A DNA stretch of 64,000 bases from Dyadobacter chenhuakuii (GTDB lineage Bacteria; Bacteroidota; Bacteroidia; Cytophagales; Spirosomataceae), in assembly GCF_023821985.2 (NCBI RefSeq), contig NZ_CP098805.1, positions 1,302,001-1,366,000 on the forward strand. The letters are read 5' to 3'. Positions 37,306 through 46,751 of the stretch are shown one piece after another. How positions within the stretch are numbered: position 1 is the stretch's first letter; every line of letters starts with the position of its first letter. Under the pieces are notes generated by a model, which was not told where the DNA came from, made no database searches, and saw nothing but the letters and a program-made list of their open reading frames with translations. Position numbers and translations under genes: made by a program.

Positions 37306-38301
37306 CTATCCGATTGTAACAAATCGATCATCCGGGCGATGTTTTGCAAATGCCGGGCTGAACGCCGGATAGTAAAGCAGCCTGCGTTTGGTTTGGCTGT
37401 AAGTGACGAAAGATTTGTGAAATGCCAGCAGGTCCTGATTAAACTGGTTCATCAGCAGCACATAATAGCGATTTCCATGCTCGGCCGATTGCTTTGCCGC
37501 AAACGTGTAGTCATCAACTGCCCTGCCTTTTAATGATTGCATTGAAAGGATGGCCGCTTTGAATGCGATTAACATATCATCAGCCGGATACTCGAGCATG
37601 TGCAAGGTGCTATAAATGGTTTCGAGATATTTTTCGTCGGCAAGCATGCTTTGCCGGATCGTTTCTACCGGCCAGTCGGCAGGTGTTTCTTCTTTTAAAT
37701 GGTAGGGTAATGAATCGAGTAGTGCACGTTGACTGAGGATCACTTGCTCCATTGCTTTTTCGGTAACCAAATACGGGTCCGTCGCGGAGGAGGATTGGTG
37801 ATTTTGATAAATGTGCTGCACTTGCTGGTAAAGGGCATCTTTCTCCTGGGCGAAGCGTTCAAACAAAGGTTGGATTTTAGCTACATATTCAGCGGATTGT
37901 TTGAGATTATCTTTTTGATAGGCTTTCAGGCGCACATGCGTTTCCAGCTCCTTGAAAGCAACGTCTACCTCATTAAGCAAATCCCAGATCTCCTTTGCTT
38001 TTTTGTTCAAATGATCCATTTCCGCGGCCGGCAAGCCATTTACGGTCATTGCTTTTTTGAAATAATAATCTTCCAATGGTCCCGAAGAGGATAATCTCAG
38101 CTCCGAAACGGGCCTTTTGCTATACCGGTTTACCGCGTCCTGGTAACCGGCCAGCATTTTGAAACGTGCGATGAGCGATTCGGACGATTTGTCCAGGAAG
38201 GTCACATAATGGTTCAGCGATTGGATGGGCGCTTCCGTTTGGGCGTGTGCGGCAGTGGATTTCATAACGAGAATGATCAGGAAAACATAGCAGTATCTCA
38301 T
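37306..38301 (-). CDS. Hypothetical exported helical protein
   Basis: About 331 residues from the ATG at 38301, which places a signal peptide first (YCYVFLIILVMKSTAAHAQ). The mature protein is predicted helical throughout with heptad-like stretches (ERFAQEKDALYQQVQHIYQ) and resembles helical-bundle exported proteins, but no family is recognised. It is divergent from the aldo/keto reductase gene, with the AraC-type operators between them. Confidence 0.6.
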   Translation of the reverse strand: MRYCYVFLIILVMKSTAAHAQTEAPIQSLNHYVTFLDKSSESLIARFKMLAGYQDAVNRYSKRPVSELRLSSSGPLEDYYFKKAMTVNGLPAAEMDHLNKKAKEIWDLLNEVDVAFKELETHVRLKAYQKDNLKQSAEYVAKIQPLFERFAQEKDALYQQVQHIYQNHQSSSATDPYLVTEKAMEQVILSQRALLDSLPYHLKEETPADWPVETIRQSMLADEKYLETIYSTLHMLEYPADDMLIAFKAAILSMQSLKGRAVDDYTFAAKQSAEHGNRYYVLLMNQFNQDLLAFHKSFVTYSQTKRRLLYYPAFSPAFAKHRPDDRFVTIG

Positions 38302-38377
38302 GCTGTATAATGTATGCAGTGTATCGGTTGACAAGGGACGAATGTCGGAAAATTCATTTAAAAATGGCGTCCCGGCT

Positions 38378-38436
38378 TTTGGATACAACCTTCCCTGATT
38401 TGGATACAGCCCGATTTTTAGTTTACGGTAGTTTTG
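38378..38436 (+). promoter_or_regulatory. Direct-repeat operator and promoter before the aldo/keto reductase
   Basis: TTTGGATACA at 38378-38387 and 38399-38408, exactly 21 bases apart, followed by the -7 box TAGTTTTG at 38429-38436, 30 bases after the start of the proximal repeat. Spacing is the same as at the SDR promoter (24408). No -33 TTG, so activation by the downstream AraC protein is likely. Confidence 0.7.
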
Positions 38437-38459
38437 TATTGTACTAAAAGCAAAAAAAG

Positions 38460-39467
38460 ATGAACATTAAAACAGTAAATTTAGGAAGCCAGGGCCTGGT
38501 AGTGCCCAATATAGGACTGGGTTGCATGGGCATGACGCAGATTGCGGGCGCTGATATTTACGGAAAAGCAGACGAAGGTGAGGCGATCAGAAGCATTCAC
38601 CGCTCGCTGGAACTGGGCGGGAATTTCCTGGACACAGCCGATCTTTATGGCCCGCTATTGAACGAAAGGCTCATTGCAAAAGCGATTCATGGCAGCCGGG
38701 ACAGTTACATTATCGCCACGAAATTTGGTTTTGAAATTGATGATAATGAGCAGCTTACCTGGAAATTCAATGGAAAGCCGGATTATGTAAGGAAAGCCGT
38801 TGAGCGTTCGTTGAAAAATCTGGGAACGGATTACATTGACCTGTATTACCTGCACCGCCTGGATCCCGAAGTGCCTATCGAAGACACAGTTGGCGCTATG
38901 GCAGAGCTGGTTAAGGAAGGAAAAGTGGGTTATCTGGGCCTTTCTGAGGTCTCTTCTCAAACGCTTCGGAAAGCAAATGCTACGCATCCGATCACAGCAC
39001 TGCAAACAGAATATTCTTTGTTTGAAAGAACGGTGGAAGAAGCCGGAATTTTGGATACTTTGCAGGAGTTAGGCATTGGTTTCGTCGCTTATTCGCCGCT
39101 GGGACGTGGATTTATTTCTGGTGAAAGGATCAAAAGCCCGGACGATTTCCCTGCCAATGATTTCAGACGTTCGATCCCGCGTTTTCAGGGAGAGCAATTT
39201 TACAAAAACCTCGAACTCGCCGATGCGATCGAAAAAATGGCTTTGGAAAAAGGCGTTACGGCGTCGCAGCTTGCCATTGCATGGGTCATTGCAAAAGGGC
39301 ATCTTCCGATTCCTGGAACGAAGCGCGTGAAATACATTGAAGAGAACATTGCGGCCTCAAACATTGTATTAACAGAAGCGGAAGTGACAAACCTGGAAAG
39401 CATTGTGCCGCTGGGTGTTACCGGCGCACGTTACGACGAAGCCGGAATGGGCTGGATTGACGAATAA
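38460..39467 (+). CDS. Aldo/keto reductase
   Basis: A 335-residue AKR. The catalytic tetrad is visible: Asp and Tyr in [10 protein letters not shown], Lys in IIATKFGF, His in [14 protein letters not shown]-binding [17 protein letters not shown] is near the C-terminus. It reduces aldehydes or ketones with NADPH; the exact substrate is unknown. The AraC gene begins four bases after its stop, a tight operon. Confidence 0.94.
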   Translation: MNIKTVNLGSQGLVVPNIGLGCMGMTQIAGADIYGKADEGEAIRSIHRSLELGGNFLDTADLYGPLLNERLIAKAIHGSRDSYIIATKFGFEIDDNEQLTWKFNGKPDYVRKAVERSLKNLGTDYIDLYYLHRLDPEVPIEDTVGAMAELVKEGKVGYLGLSEVSSQTLRKANATHPITALQTEYSLFERTVEEAGILDTLQELGIGFVAYSPLGRGFISGERIKSPDDFPANDFRRSIPRFQGEQFYKNLELADAIEKMALEKGVTASQLAIAWVIAKGHLPIPGTKRVKYIEENIAASNIVLTEAEVTNLESIVPLGVTGARYDEAGMGWIDE

Positions 39468-39470
39468 CAT

Positions 39471-40382
39471 ATGAAAAAGCAAAGGAATACTCCGCTGGTA
39501 ATCAGCTCGATTGGTGAACTCCATCGCATGTATGGCATCAAGGAAATAGAGCATCCGATGGTGAGCGTTGTGCGGTTTGACGAGATCTACAATTCTCCCA
39601 TCGATCTTAGCGACGGCTGTGTGCTCGATTTTTACATGATCGCGGTGAAGAGAGATTTTCAGGGCAAGGTCCGTTACGGGCAGAGTTATTATGATTTTGA
39701 TGAGGGCGTTTTGTCCTTTATTTCGCCCGGCCAGCTTTGCTGGGAGGAACGGAACGACAGGCCTTGCTCGGGGTTTATGCTGATGTTCCATGCGGATTTC
39801 CTCCTGGGTTACCCGCTTGCTAAGGAGATCAAAAATTACAAATACTTCTCCTATGCCGTCAATGAGGCGCTTTATTTATCCAAAAAAGAGGAGAATGTGA
39901 TTTATAACATTCTGGAAAATATTGAACAGGAATATAAAGCCAACATTGATAATTTTAGCCAGCGCGTTATCATTTCGCAAATAGAAGTGCTGCTTAACTA
40001 TGCGGATCGTTTCTATCACAGGCAGTTCATCACGCGTAAAGCCGCGCATAACGACATGCTTGTTAAGCTCGAAGAATTGCTGGACGAACATTTCAGCAAC
40101 AACGCAAACCTGGCATTGCCGACCGTGAAAGATGTAGCCTTAAAACTGAATGTCTCGCCCGATTACCTGAGCGATATGCTGCGCACTTACACAGGACTTA
40201 ATACGCAGCAACACATTCATAACAAGCTTATTGAGAAGGCAAAAGGCATTTTGAGCACCACCAATCTTTCTATTGCCGAGATCGCCTATCAGCTGGGTTT
40301 CGAGCATCCGCAGTCTTTTAACAAAATCTTCAAACGCAAAACGGCGCTTTCTCCGCTGGAATTCAGGCAGTCATTCAACTGA
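39471..40382 (+). CDS. AraC family transcriptional regulator
   Basis: A 303-residue paralogue of the AraC protein at 25433-26356, with sensor motif DFDEGVLSFISPGQLCWEE and C-terminal helix-turn-helix units (TVKDVALKLNVSPDYLSDML and NLSIAEIAYQLGFEHPQSFN). It is cotranscribed with the aldo/keto reductase and is the likely activator at the direct repeats upstream of that gene. Confidence 0.94.
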   Translation: MKKQRNTPLVISSIGELHRMYGIKEIEHPMVSVVRFDEIYNSPIDLSDGCVLDFYMIAVKRDFQGKVRYGQSYYDFDEGVLSFISPGQLCWEERNDRPCSGFMLMFHADFLLGYPLAKEIKNYKYFSYAVNEALYLSKKEENVIYNILENIEQEYKANIDNFSQRVIISQIEVLLNYADRFYHRQFITRKAAHNDMLVKLEELLDEHFSNNANLALPTVKDVALKLNVSPDYLSDMLRTYTGLNTQQHIHNKLIEKAKGILSTTNLSIAEIAYQLGFEHPQSFNKIFKRKTALSPLEFRQSFN

Positions 40383-40524
40383 TCCTCAATGCAATGCCCG
40401 CATAGCCAGACTTTCGACGGTCGTTGTAAAGCTGTGCGGGCATATATTTATGCCCCTCAACGGTTAACTTATCTCCGCATTCTACTTTATAGATTATAAA
40501 ATAATAATCCTAAACCCAGAATGC

Positions 40525-41754
40525 ATGAGAAAGACCCGGATAGCCGCTGTATTTGGCTATATTTTATTCCTGTTCAGTACATTACCAATCCCTTCCCTTT
40601 ACGCCCAGACAAAACCTGCAACAGCCTTTACATTGAAAGACGGCGACAGGGTCGTATTCCTGGGCAGTTCCATTTTTGAAAACGATTTTCAGTATGGTTA
40701 TCTGGAACTCGCCCTGACCACCCGTTTTGCAGATAAGGGCGTGACTTTCAGGAACCTGGGCTGGACGGGGGACAATGTTTGGGGAGAGGGAAGAAGCACT
40801 TATACCAACCCGCCCACGCCTTACGAACATTTGATGGAGGACATTACCAAGGCCCAGCCAACGGTTGTTTTCCTGGGTTACGGCGGCGTGGAAGCGCAGG
40901 ACGGACAGGCAGGCTTGCCGCATTTCAAGGAAGGTTTGAACAAGCTTCTGGACAAGATCGAAGCGCTTGGTGCAGAGGCTATTTTGCTATCCACGATCCC
41001 GGTCGTTTCCAGCGACACGGCGCAACGCATCGGCCAGCGCAATGCAGATCTGGAATTGTATTCCAAAGCCATTTCGGAAGTAGCAGCGCAGCGCAAAAAG
41101 CAGTTTATCGACATTTACAACCCGATCCTGAACGTTAGTAAAAAGGATTCTATCATTGAAAATACAGTGCATCTGAATGAGCTGGGTTACTACCATCTGG
41201 CCACAACGCTTGAAAAAGCGCTGGGCCTGCATGCTGCAAAAGCCTCAACAGCCGTCAGTATCGCTAACAATAAAGCGGACGTTTCGAATGGTCGATCATT
41301 AACACCGGATAAGGAGGGCGTCTTAGCCAGATTTGCGGTTGACAACAAATACCTGCCATTGCCTTCACCCAGATCCGCTGACTGGATCACAGATAACGCC
41401 CGGACAGTCAGGATATCAGGTTTGAAAAAGGGCTATTACGCATTGTTTTCAGAAAACGATCAGGTAGCATCGGCGTCAGCGAAGGATTGGGAAAAAGGTG
41501 TTGAAATAAAGCAAGGCCCTCAATTTGCCAAGGTTGCTGAAATCCGTAATATGATATTGAAAAAGAACGAATTACACTTCTTTCAATATCGTCCTTTGAA
41601 CCAGACTTACATCATTGGTTTCCGCCGTTATGAGCAGGGCCGTCATGTGAAAGGTCTCGAAGAGCAGAACATCCTGATCAAATGGCTCGAAGGCCAGATC
41701 ATACTCAACAGCGAGCCGAAGGAAGTGGTGTATGAGTTGAGAAAAATGGATTAG
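40525..41754 (+). CDS. Exported SGNH/GDSL hydrolase
   Basis: A 409-residue protein with a Sec signal peptide (AVFGYILFLFSTLPIPSLYA). SGNH blocks: FLGSSI (block I, Ser), NLGWTGDN (block II/Gly), VVFLGYGGVEA (block III with Gly in place of Asn), and NTVHLNELGYYHLA with the block V His. It is the type found beside propeller-cytochrome c proteins in Bacteroidota and Planctomycetota; a role in deacylating sugars in the periplasm is inferred. The giant cytochrome gene follows 80 bases later on the same strand. Confidence 0.85.
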   Translation: MRKTRIAAVFGYILFLFSTLPIPSLYAQTKPATAFTLKDGDRVVFLGSSIFENDFQYGYLELALTTRFADKGVTFRNLGWTGDNVWGEGRSTYTNPPTPYEHLMEDITKAQPTVVFLGYGGVEAQDGQAGLPHFKEGLNKLLDKIEALGAEAILLSTIPVVSSDTAQRIGQRNADLELYSKAISEVAAQRKKQFIDIYNPILNVSKKDSIIENTVHLNELGYYHLATTLEKALGLHAAKASTAVSIANNKADVSNGRSLTPDKEGVLARFAVDNKYLPLPSPRSADWITDNARTVRISGLKKGYYALFSENDQVASASAKDWEKGVEIKQGPQFAKVAEIRNMILKKNELHFFQYRPLNQTYIIGFRRYEQGRHVKGLEEQNILIKWLEGQIILNSEPKEVVYELRKMD

Positions 41755-41832
41755 CCCCCGGCTCCGCTCGGGCTGACAAACTATTAGATATACTTACAAA
41801 GATATAGGGTGGTGCTAGCTGCCTACAAAAAT

Positions 41833-44800
41833 ATGAAAGCAACCAAGTTACTATATGGAGCGACGCTTATGGCGACGATCCTGCTGACGACCTCTTCCAA
41901 CAAGGTTCAGAACATTAAAGAAGATCCCGATCCGGATGTTCAGAAAGAACTCGCTTCCTTCAAGGTTGCGGATGGCTTTGAGGTCACATTATTTGCCTCC
42001 GACCCGATGGTGGCCAAGCCTATTCAGATGAACTGGGACGCGGAAGGGCGCCTATGGGTGGTGAGCAGCACGGTTTACCCGCATTTGAAAACGGGCGAGT
42101 CTGCTAATGACAAGATTTTTGTTCTGGAAGATACGGACGGCGATGGCAAGGCTGACAAGTCAACCGTTTTTGCCGAAGGACTTATCCAGCCCACCGGAAT
42201 TTTGCCGGGTGACGGCGGTGCATATGTGGCCAATTCAACCGAGATCCTGCATTTCTCGGATACGGACGGCGATGGCAAAGCAGACAAGAAGCGCCGCGTG
42301 CTGAACGGTTTCGGAACGGGTGATACGCACCATTTGATCCATACATTCCGCTGGGGACCGGAAGGAAGAATGTATTTCAACCAGTCGATCTACATTTATA
42401 GCCACGTAGAAACGCCCTTTGGTATAAAACGTCTTGAAGGCGGCGGTGTATGGGCACTTAATACACGTAACCTGGACATGGAAGTGTATGCGAGAGGGCT
42501 GGTTAACCCCTGGGGACTGCAATTTGACCGTTGGGGACAATCGTTTCTTACGGATGGAGCAGGCGGCGAGGGCATTAACTACGGATTTCCGGGAGCAACA
42601 TTTGTGACAGCACCGGGCGCAGCACGCATCATGCGGGGCCTTAATCCCGGTCAGCCCAAACACAGTGGTCTGGATGTGGTTTCAGGAAAACATTTGCCCG
42701 ACGCATGGCAAGGCAGAATGATCACCAACGACTTCCGCGCCAACCGGATCAATAGCTTCAAACTCGAAGAACAAGGAGCAGGTTACGCTTCAAAACAGGC
42801 AGACGACCTCATGTGGACCGACAATGTGGCGTTCCGTCCGGTGGATATCAATGTGGGTCCCGATGGCGCGATATACGTGGCCGACTGGTATAACCCGATC
42901 ATTCAGCATGGAGAAGTAGATTTCCACGACCCGCGCCGCGATCAGCAGCATGGCCGCATCTGGCGGATCGTCGCAAAAAACCGTCCGCTGGTTACCAAGC
43001 CGCAATTAACAAAAGCAAGCACCACGGAGCTGCTGGAATCATTAAAATTACCCGAAGAATGGACACGCTTGCAGGCTAAGCAGGTTTTGAAGGCAAAAGG
43101 CGCCAAAGAAGTGGTGCCCGCTTTGGAAAAATGGGTGCAAGGTTTGGATAAAAATGATGCGAATTACGAGCACAATCTGCTTGAAGCGCTTTGGGTTTAT
43201 CAGACGCTCGAAACCTTTAACCAGCCGATTTTACTTGAATTGCTGAATGCAAAAAGTCATAACGCGCGTGCAGCAGCATTGCGTGCGTTGGAATTATGGT
43301 TTCCAAAAGTGCAGAATGTGCCTGCATTGCTTGCTAAGGCAGTAAAAGATGAACATGCACAGGTGAGAATGGAAGCGGTGATTGCGTTGCGTAAGACCAA
43401 AACGGCTGATGCCGCAAAAAATGCTTTATCTGTTCTGGACGGGCAAATGGATGAATTCCTGGATTTTGCATTATGGCAAACGGTGAGAGAATTGGAGCCG
43501 ATGTGGCTTGCTAAAATGAAGACGGAACCGAATTTGTTGGGCGATGCCAGGAAAACGGCTTATGCACTGAAGTCGGCAACAAGTCCTGAGGCAGCGTCGC
43601 TGCTTGTGCAGCTTTATCAAAAAGGCCAGGTTCCGGAGGAATATCAGAAAGATGTGCTCACCAGCATTGCAAGGCTGGGGCAGCCATCTGACCTTAATAT
43701 GCTGCTGGATCTGGCACTGACCAGCAAGGATAAAAACGCTGCTGCCCAGCTGGCCGCATTGGAAGATGCTGCTGGCCAGCGGAATGTGAAACCTGACAAA
43801 TCACCCGAGCGAATCGCGGATTTTATTGGTAATGACGACGAAGCCGTAAGCCTGAGCGCGATCCGGTTGATCGGTCTTTGGAAATTGACGCAACTGAACG
43901 AGCGCCTGACGGGCTTGATACAGTCAGGCACGCCAAGTACGAAAAAAGCAGCATTGGCCTCATTAACAGCCATTGATAAGGAAAAGGCGACCAAACTAAC
44001 GGTGGATATGACTGGTGCAAAGAATGCGCCGGAAGTGCGTATGATCGCCGCGGCGCAATTGGCCAAACTGGATCCCAAAGAGGCAGCACGCATCGGATCA
44101 GAACTGATGCGGACATTGCCAGCCGACACCGATATGAGCGATCTTTTCATGGCATTTATCTCAACCAACCCCGGCGCTGCCGCATTAGCTGACGCCATCG
44201 CTGCCAAAAAAATCCCGGAAGCCACGGCCAAAGCCGGTCGCCGCCTTGTACAAACGCGCGCCGGATGGACGCGTCAGAACATTGATGAGATGCTTGCACT
44301 CAAAAAAGCACTGGAAGCCTCAGGCGGCTCAATGCCGACACAGAAAATGCCGCAGGACCTGAATGATGACCAAATCGCCGGCCTCGCCAAACTTGTAAGG
44401 GAAAAGGCAGATCCTGCAAAAGGGGAACAAATTTTCCGCAGGGCTGAGGCAAGCTGCACAACTTGCCACGCCATTGGCGGCGCAGGTGGTCTGATCGGGC
44501 CGGATTTGAGCAGCTTGGGAACCAGCTCACCTCCTGAAACCATTATCCGCTCCATTCTTTATCCAAATTTATCGATTAAAGAAGGTTATGACCTGAAACG
44601 TGTTGTGAAGAAAGATGGCTCCGAAATGTTGGGTTACCTGGCCAGTGACGGCGCATCGGAGGTGATTATACGTGACGTGACGGGCAAGGAGGTTTCCATT
44701 GCAAAGAGCCAGCTGCAAGTGATGGAAAAAGTCCCGGGGTCCCTCATGCCTCCCGGCCTCACTGCCAGCCTCGACCAGACTGAGTTTATCAATTTAGTCG

Positions 44801-45291
44801 GCTTCTTAACAAAAATGGGAGAATCCGGAGACTTCCGCGTGCCCAACACCAGGTTTGTAAGACGCTGGGAAACTGTTACCGCTGATAAACAAACGGCAAA
44901 CAGAATGAGCGAAGGCGCATTTACCGTAACAAAGAGCTCAAAAGTCATTTACGCTCCCGTTTACAGCAAAGTCTCAGGTGAGCTGCCCCTCGACGAAGTG
45001 CCCGTTGTGGAAACCACGGCCGGCAAATCATTCAGCGTTGTCCGTTTTGAAATTGAGGTCTTAACAAAAGGCAGCGTAACATTAACCTCAAACATTTCAA
45101 ACGGAATCACCGCCTATATCGCCGGCAAACCCGTAAAAATGTCGGGCGACAACATTACCACCAACCTAACCCCGGGCATCCAGCAAGTTACGCTGGTCAT
45201 CGACCGGAGCGCGGTAAAAGATGTAGGTTTGAAAATAGCATTAAAGGACGCAGATGCCGGAGCACAGACGCGGTTGCGGATGGGGAAATGA
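41833..45291 (+). CDS. Propeller, HEAT-repeat and cytochrome c fusion (PVC-type haem-binding protein)
   Basis: About 1152 residues from the ATG at 41833 (the frame opens at a GTG, 41809). An N-terminal signal (KLLYGATLMATILLTT) is followed by a beta-propeller (FEVTLFASDPMVAKPIQMNW, two DTDGDGKAD calcium-type motifs, GPDGAIYVADWYNPIIQHGE), HEAT-like helices over about 400-830 and a single cytochrome c domain with haem motif CTTCH at about 874-878 and GPDLSSLG after it. A C-terminal beta domain ends the protein. Members are thought to be periplasmic dehydrogenases passing electrons to the cytochrome; substrate unknown. The SGNH gene upstream is probably in the same operon. Confidence 0.9.
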   Translation: MKATKLLYGATLMATILLTTSSNKVQNIKEDPDPDVQKELASFKVADGFEVTLFASDPMVAKPIQMNWDAEGRLWVVSSTVYPHLKTGESANDKIFVLEDTDGDGKADKSTVFAEGLIQPTGILPGDGGAYVANSTEILHFSDTDGDGKADKKRRVLNGFGTGDTHHLIHTFRWGPEGRMYFNQSIYIYSHVETPFGIKRLEGGGVWALNTRNLDMEVYARGLVNPWGLQFDRWGQSFLTDGAGGEGINYGFPGATFVTAPGAARIMRGLNPGQPKHSGLDVVSGKHLPDAWQGRMITNDFRANRINSFKLEEQGAGYASKQADDLMWTDNVAFRPVDINVGPDGAIYVADWYNPIIQHGEVDFHDPRRDQQHGRIWRIVAKNRPLVTKPQLTKASTTELLESLKLPEEWTRLQAKQVLKAKGAKEVVPALEKWVQGLDKNDANYEHNLLEALWVYQTLETFNQPILLELLNAKSHNARAAALRALELWFPKVQNVPALLAKAVKDEHAQVRMEAVIALRKTKTADAAKNALSVLDGQMDEFLDFALWQTVRELEPMWLAKMKTEPNLLGDARKTAYALKSATSPEAASLLVQLYQKGQVPEEYQKDVLTSIARLGQPSDLNMLLDLALTSKDKNAAAQLAALEDAAGQRNVKPDKSPERIADFIGNDDEAVSLSAIRLIGLWKLTQLNERLTGLIQSGTPSTKKAALASLTAIDKEKATKLTVDMTGAKNAPEVRMIAAAQLAKLDPKEAARIGSELMRTLPADTDMSDLFMAFISTNPGAAALADAIAAKKIPEATAKAGRRLVQTRAGWTRQNIDEMLALKKALEASGGSMPTQKMPQDLNDDQIAGLAKLVREKADPAKGEQIFRRAEASCTTCHAIGGAGGLIGPDLSSLGTSSPPETIIRSILYPNLSIKEGYDLKRVVKKDGSEMLGYLASDGASEVIIRDVTGKEVSIAKSQLQVMEKVPGSLMPPGLTASLDQTEFINLVGFLTKMGESGDFRVPNTRFVRRWETVTADKQTANRMSEGAFTVTKSSKVIYAPVYSKVSGELPLDEVPVVETTAGKSFSVVRFEIEVLTKGSVTLTSNISNGITAYIAGKPVKMSGDNITTNLTPGIQQVTLVIDRSAVKDVGLKIALKDADAGAQTRLRMGK

Positions 45292-45320
45292 TAGGAAAGT
45301 GATATTTAGTGTAAAAGTCA

Positions 45321-45353
45321 AAAGCGACCCTGGATATTCAGGGTCGCTTTTTA
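45321..45353 (+). terminator. Terminator after the cytochrome fusion gene
   Basis: 12-bp stem AAAGCGACCCTG/CAGGGTCGCTTT with loop GATATT and a T-run. Confidence 0.9.
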
Positions 45354-45394
45354 TGTTACTGCTTCCAGAATTTCAGGCGCTTTTTTAACATTTA

Positions 45395-46285
45395 CTAAGC
45401 TCCTGCATACGCCCCGGCAAACTCCTTAGCAAAGTCTTCCAGTTTGTAGCTGCCCAGCTGCTCGGGGCGGTTTTTCCAGTATTCTTCCTGCATTTGCCCG
45501 CTTCTTAGAGCCTGGCCCATCTCCTTATATAGTTTTGCGAAGCTTTCGTTTAGGCCCGCACCGAGCATTCCGTTGTAGGCGTCTTCGTCTGAGAATGTGA
45601 TCCAGGGTGTGTTTTCTTTACCGACTGCGTTGCCCAGGATTGCAGCAATTTCGCTTGGATGGCGCTCGTCATTGGCAATGTTGGTGACGGTTTTCCCTTC
45701 GGTAGGGTTTAGTAATGCTGCCGTTGCAACCTCAGCAATGTGGTCGGTATGGGTCAGAACCAGCTTTTCATCCGTGTCTCCGAAATTATTTCCTGCAATG
45801 CCCGCGTGCTTGATCATGCCTGCGAGGCTGAACAGGTTGGAGAAGAAGTAGGAGGGGCGGAGGAAATTTACATGCAGGCCGGGCAGTGCCAGCAATTTCT
45901 CTTCAAGATAACCCAATGCATCGATCGGACCTGCACCTTTCCGCAATTGTGCACCCAGGCTGCTGAGGAGCACGATGCGCTTAATGTTGCTGCCTTTTAG
46001 TACTTCTACATATTTGTCAGCTACTTCTAGCTGGAATTTGGCATAATCAGTAAGGGCGAAATCGCTTGGGATCATCAGGTAAGCCACTTCTGCATTTTGA
46101 AATGTGTCTTTCAAAAATGCTGAGTCGGTTAAAGAACCAATGGCGGCTGTTGCGCCGAGGGATTCGATTTCTGATTTTTTGTCTGCGCTGCTGCTGATAA
46201 CCGTTACGTCGTGTCCGGCTGCAACCAGGTTTTTTGTAACGGGTCTGCTGATATTTCCGAGTGATCCTGTGATGATATATTTCAT
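45395..46285 (-). CDS. NmrA-like NAD(P)-binding protein
   Basis: A 296-residue NmrA/SDR-a protein: nucleotide-binding IITGSLGNISRPV, VAYLMIPSDF, RIVLLSSLGAQ and FLRPSYFFSNL are typical. Members act as quinone reductases or redox sensors. It is divergent from an HxlR regulator, a common pairing in which the regulator responds to electrophiles or quinones. ATG at 46285. Confidence 0.9.
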   Translation of the reverse strand: MKYIITGSLGNISRPVTKNLVAAGHDVTVISSSADKKSEIESLGATAAIGSLTDSAFLKDTFQNAEVAYLMIPSDFALTDYAKFQLEVADKYVEVLKGSNIKRIVLLSSLGAQLRKGAGPIDALGYLEEKLLALPGLHVNFLRPSYFFSNLFSLAGMIKHAGIAGNNFGDTDEKLVLTHTDHIAEVATAALLNPTEGKTVTNIANDERHPSEIAAILGNAVGKENTPWITFSDEDAYNGMLGAGLNESFAKLYKEMGQALRSGQMQEEYWKNRPEQLGSYKLEDFAKEFAGAYAGA

Positions 46286-46309
46286 GTTGTTTTTTGTTTA
46301 ATGATGTTG

Positions 46310-46348
46310 CAAAGCTATATTTGTACTTACTTTTCTACAAGTACTTAC
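46310..46348. promoter_or_regulatory. NmrA promoter overlapped by GTACTTAC repeats
   Basis: On the minus strand TAGCTTTG (46317-46310) is the -7 box of the NmrA gene, with TTG 20 bases further upstream. Between and around these lie two copies of GTACTTAC (46323-46330 and 46341-46348) and the palindrome AAGTACTT (46339-46346). A regulator bound there, probably the HxlR protein, would block the polymerase. Confidence 0.65.
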
Positions 46349-46364
46349 CCCAAAGTATGTATCC

Positions 46365-46730
46365 ATGACAAAGGTTAAAGAAAGCTCGACGTACAATGCC
46401 AACCGGGAAATCGTGATGCAGGAATGCCCGGTCACTTATGTGATGAACAAGATTGGTGGACATTGGAAACCCATTATATTGTATCACTTACTGGCGGGCA
46501 GCAAGCGCTATTCGGAGATCAAGAAGGAGATGCCGCACATTACAGAGAAAATGCTCATCCAGCATCTCAAACAGCTCGAAAATGACAAATTACTTATCCG
46601 CGAAGCACGGCCGGTTGTGCCTCCTTTTGTAACTTACACGCTCACGGATTCTGGCCGGGACCTCCAACCCGTGATCCAGGCCATGGCAGAATGGGCTTTT
46701 AAGGATATGAAGAGACAAGCGTTTGTTTAA
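46365..46730 (+). CDS. HxlR family winged-helix regulator
   Basis: A 121-residue HxlR protein. The conserved cysteine lies in MQECPVTYVMNKIGGHWK; ITEKMLIQHLKQLENDKL is the recognition helix region, and PPFVTYTLTDSGRDLQPVI the wing. HxlR-type regulators of this kind sense electrophiles or oxidants through that cysteine. It is divergent from the NmrA gene and the likely ligand of the GTACTTAC repeats. Confidence 0.93.
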   Translation: MTKVKESSTYNANREIVMQECPVTYVMNKIGGHWKPIILYHLLAGSKRYSEIKKEMPHITEKMLIQHLKQLENDKLLIREARPVVPPFVTYTLTDSGRDLQPVIQAMAEWAFKDMKRQAFV

Positions 46731-46751
46731 GTTGTTTATTAAAAATAAAAG

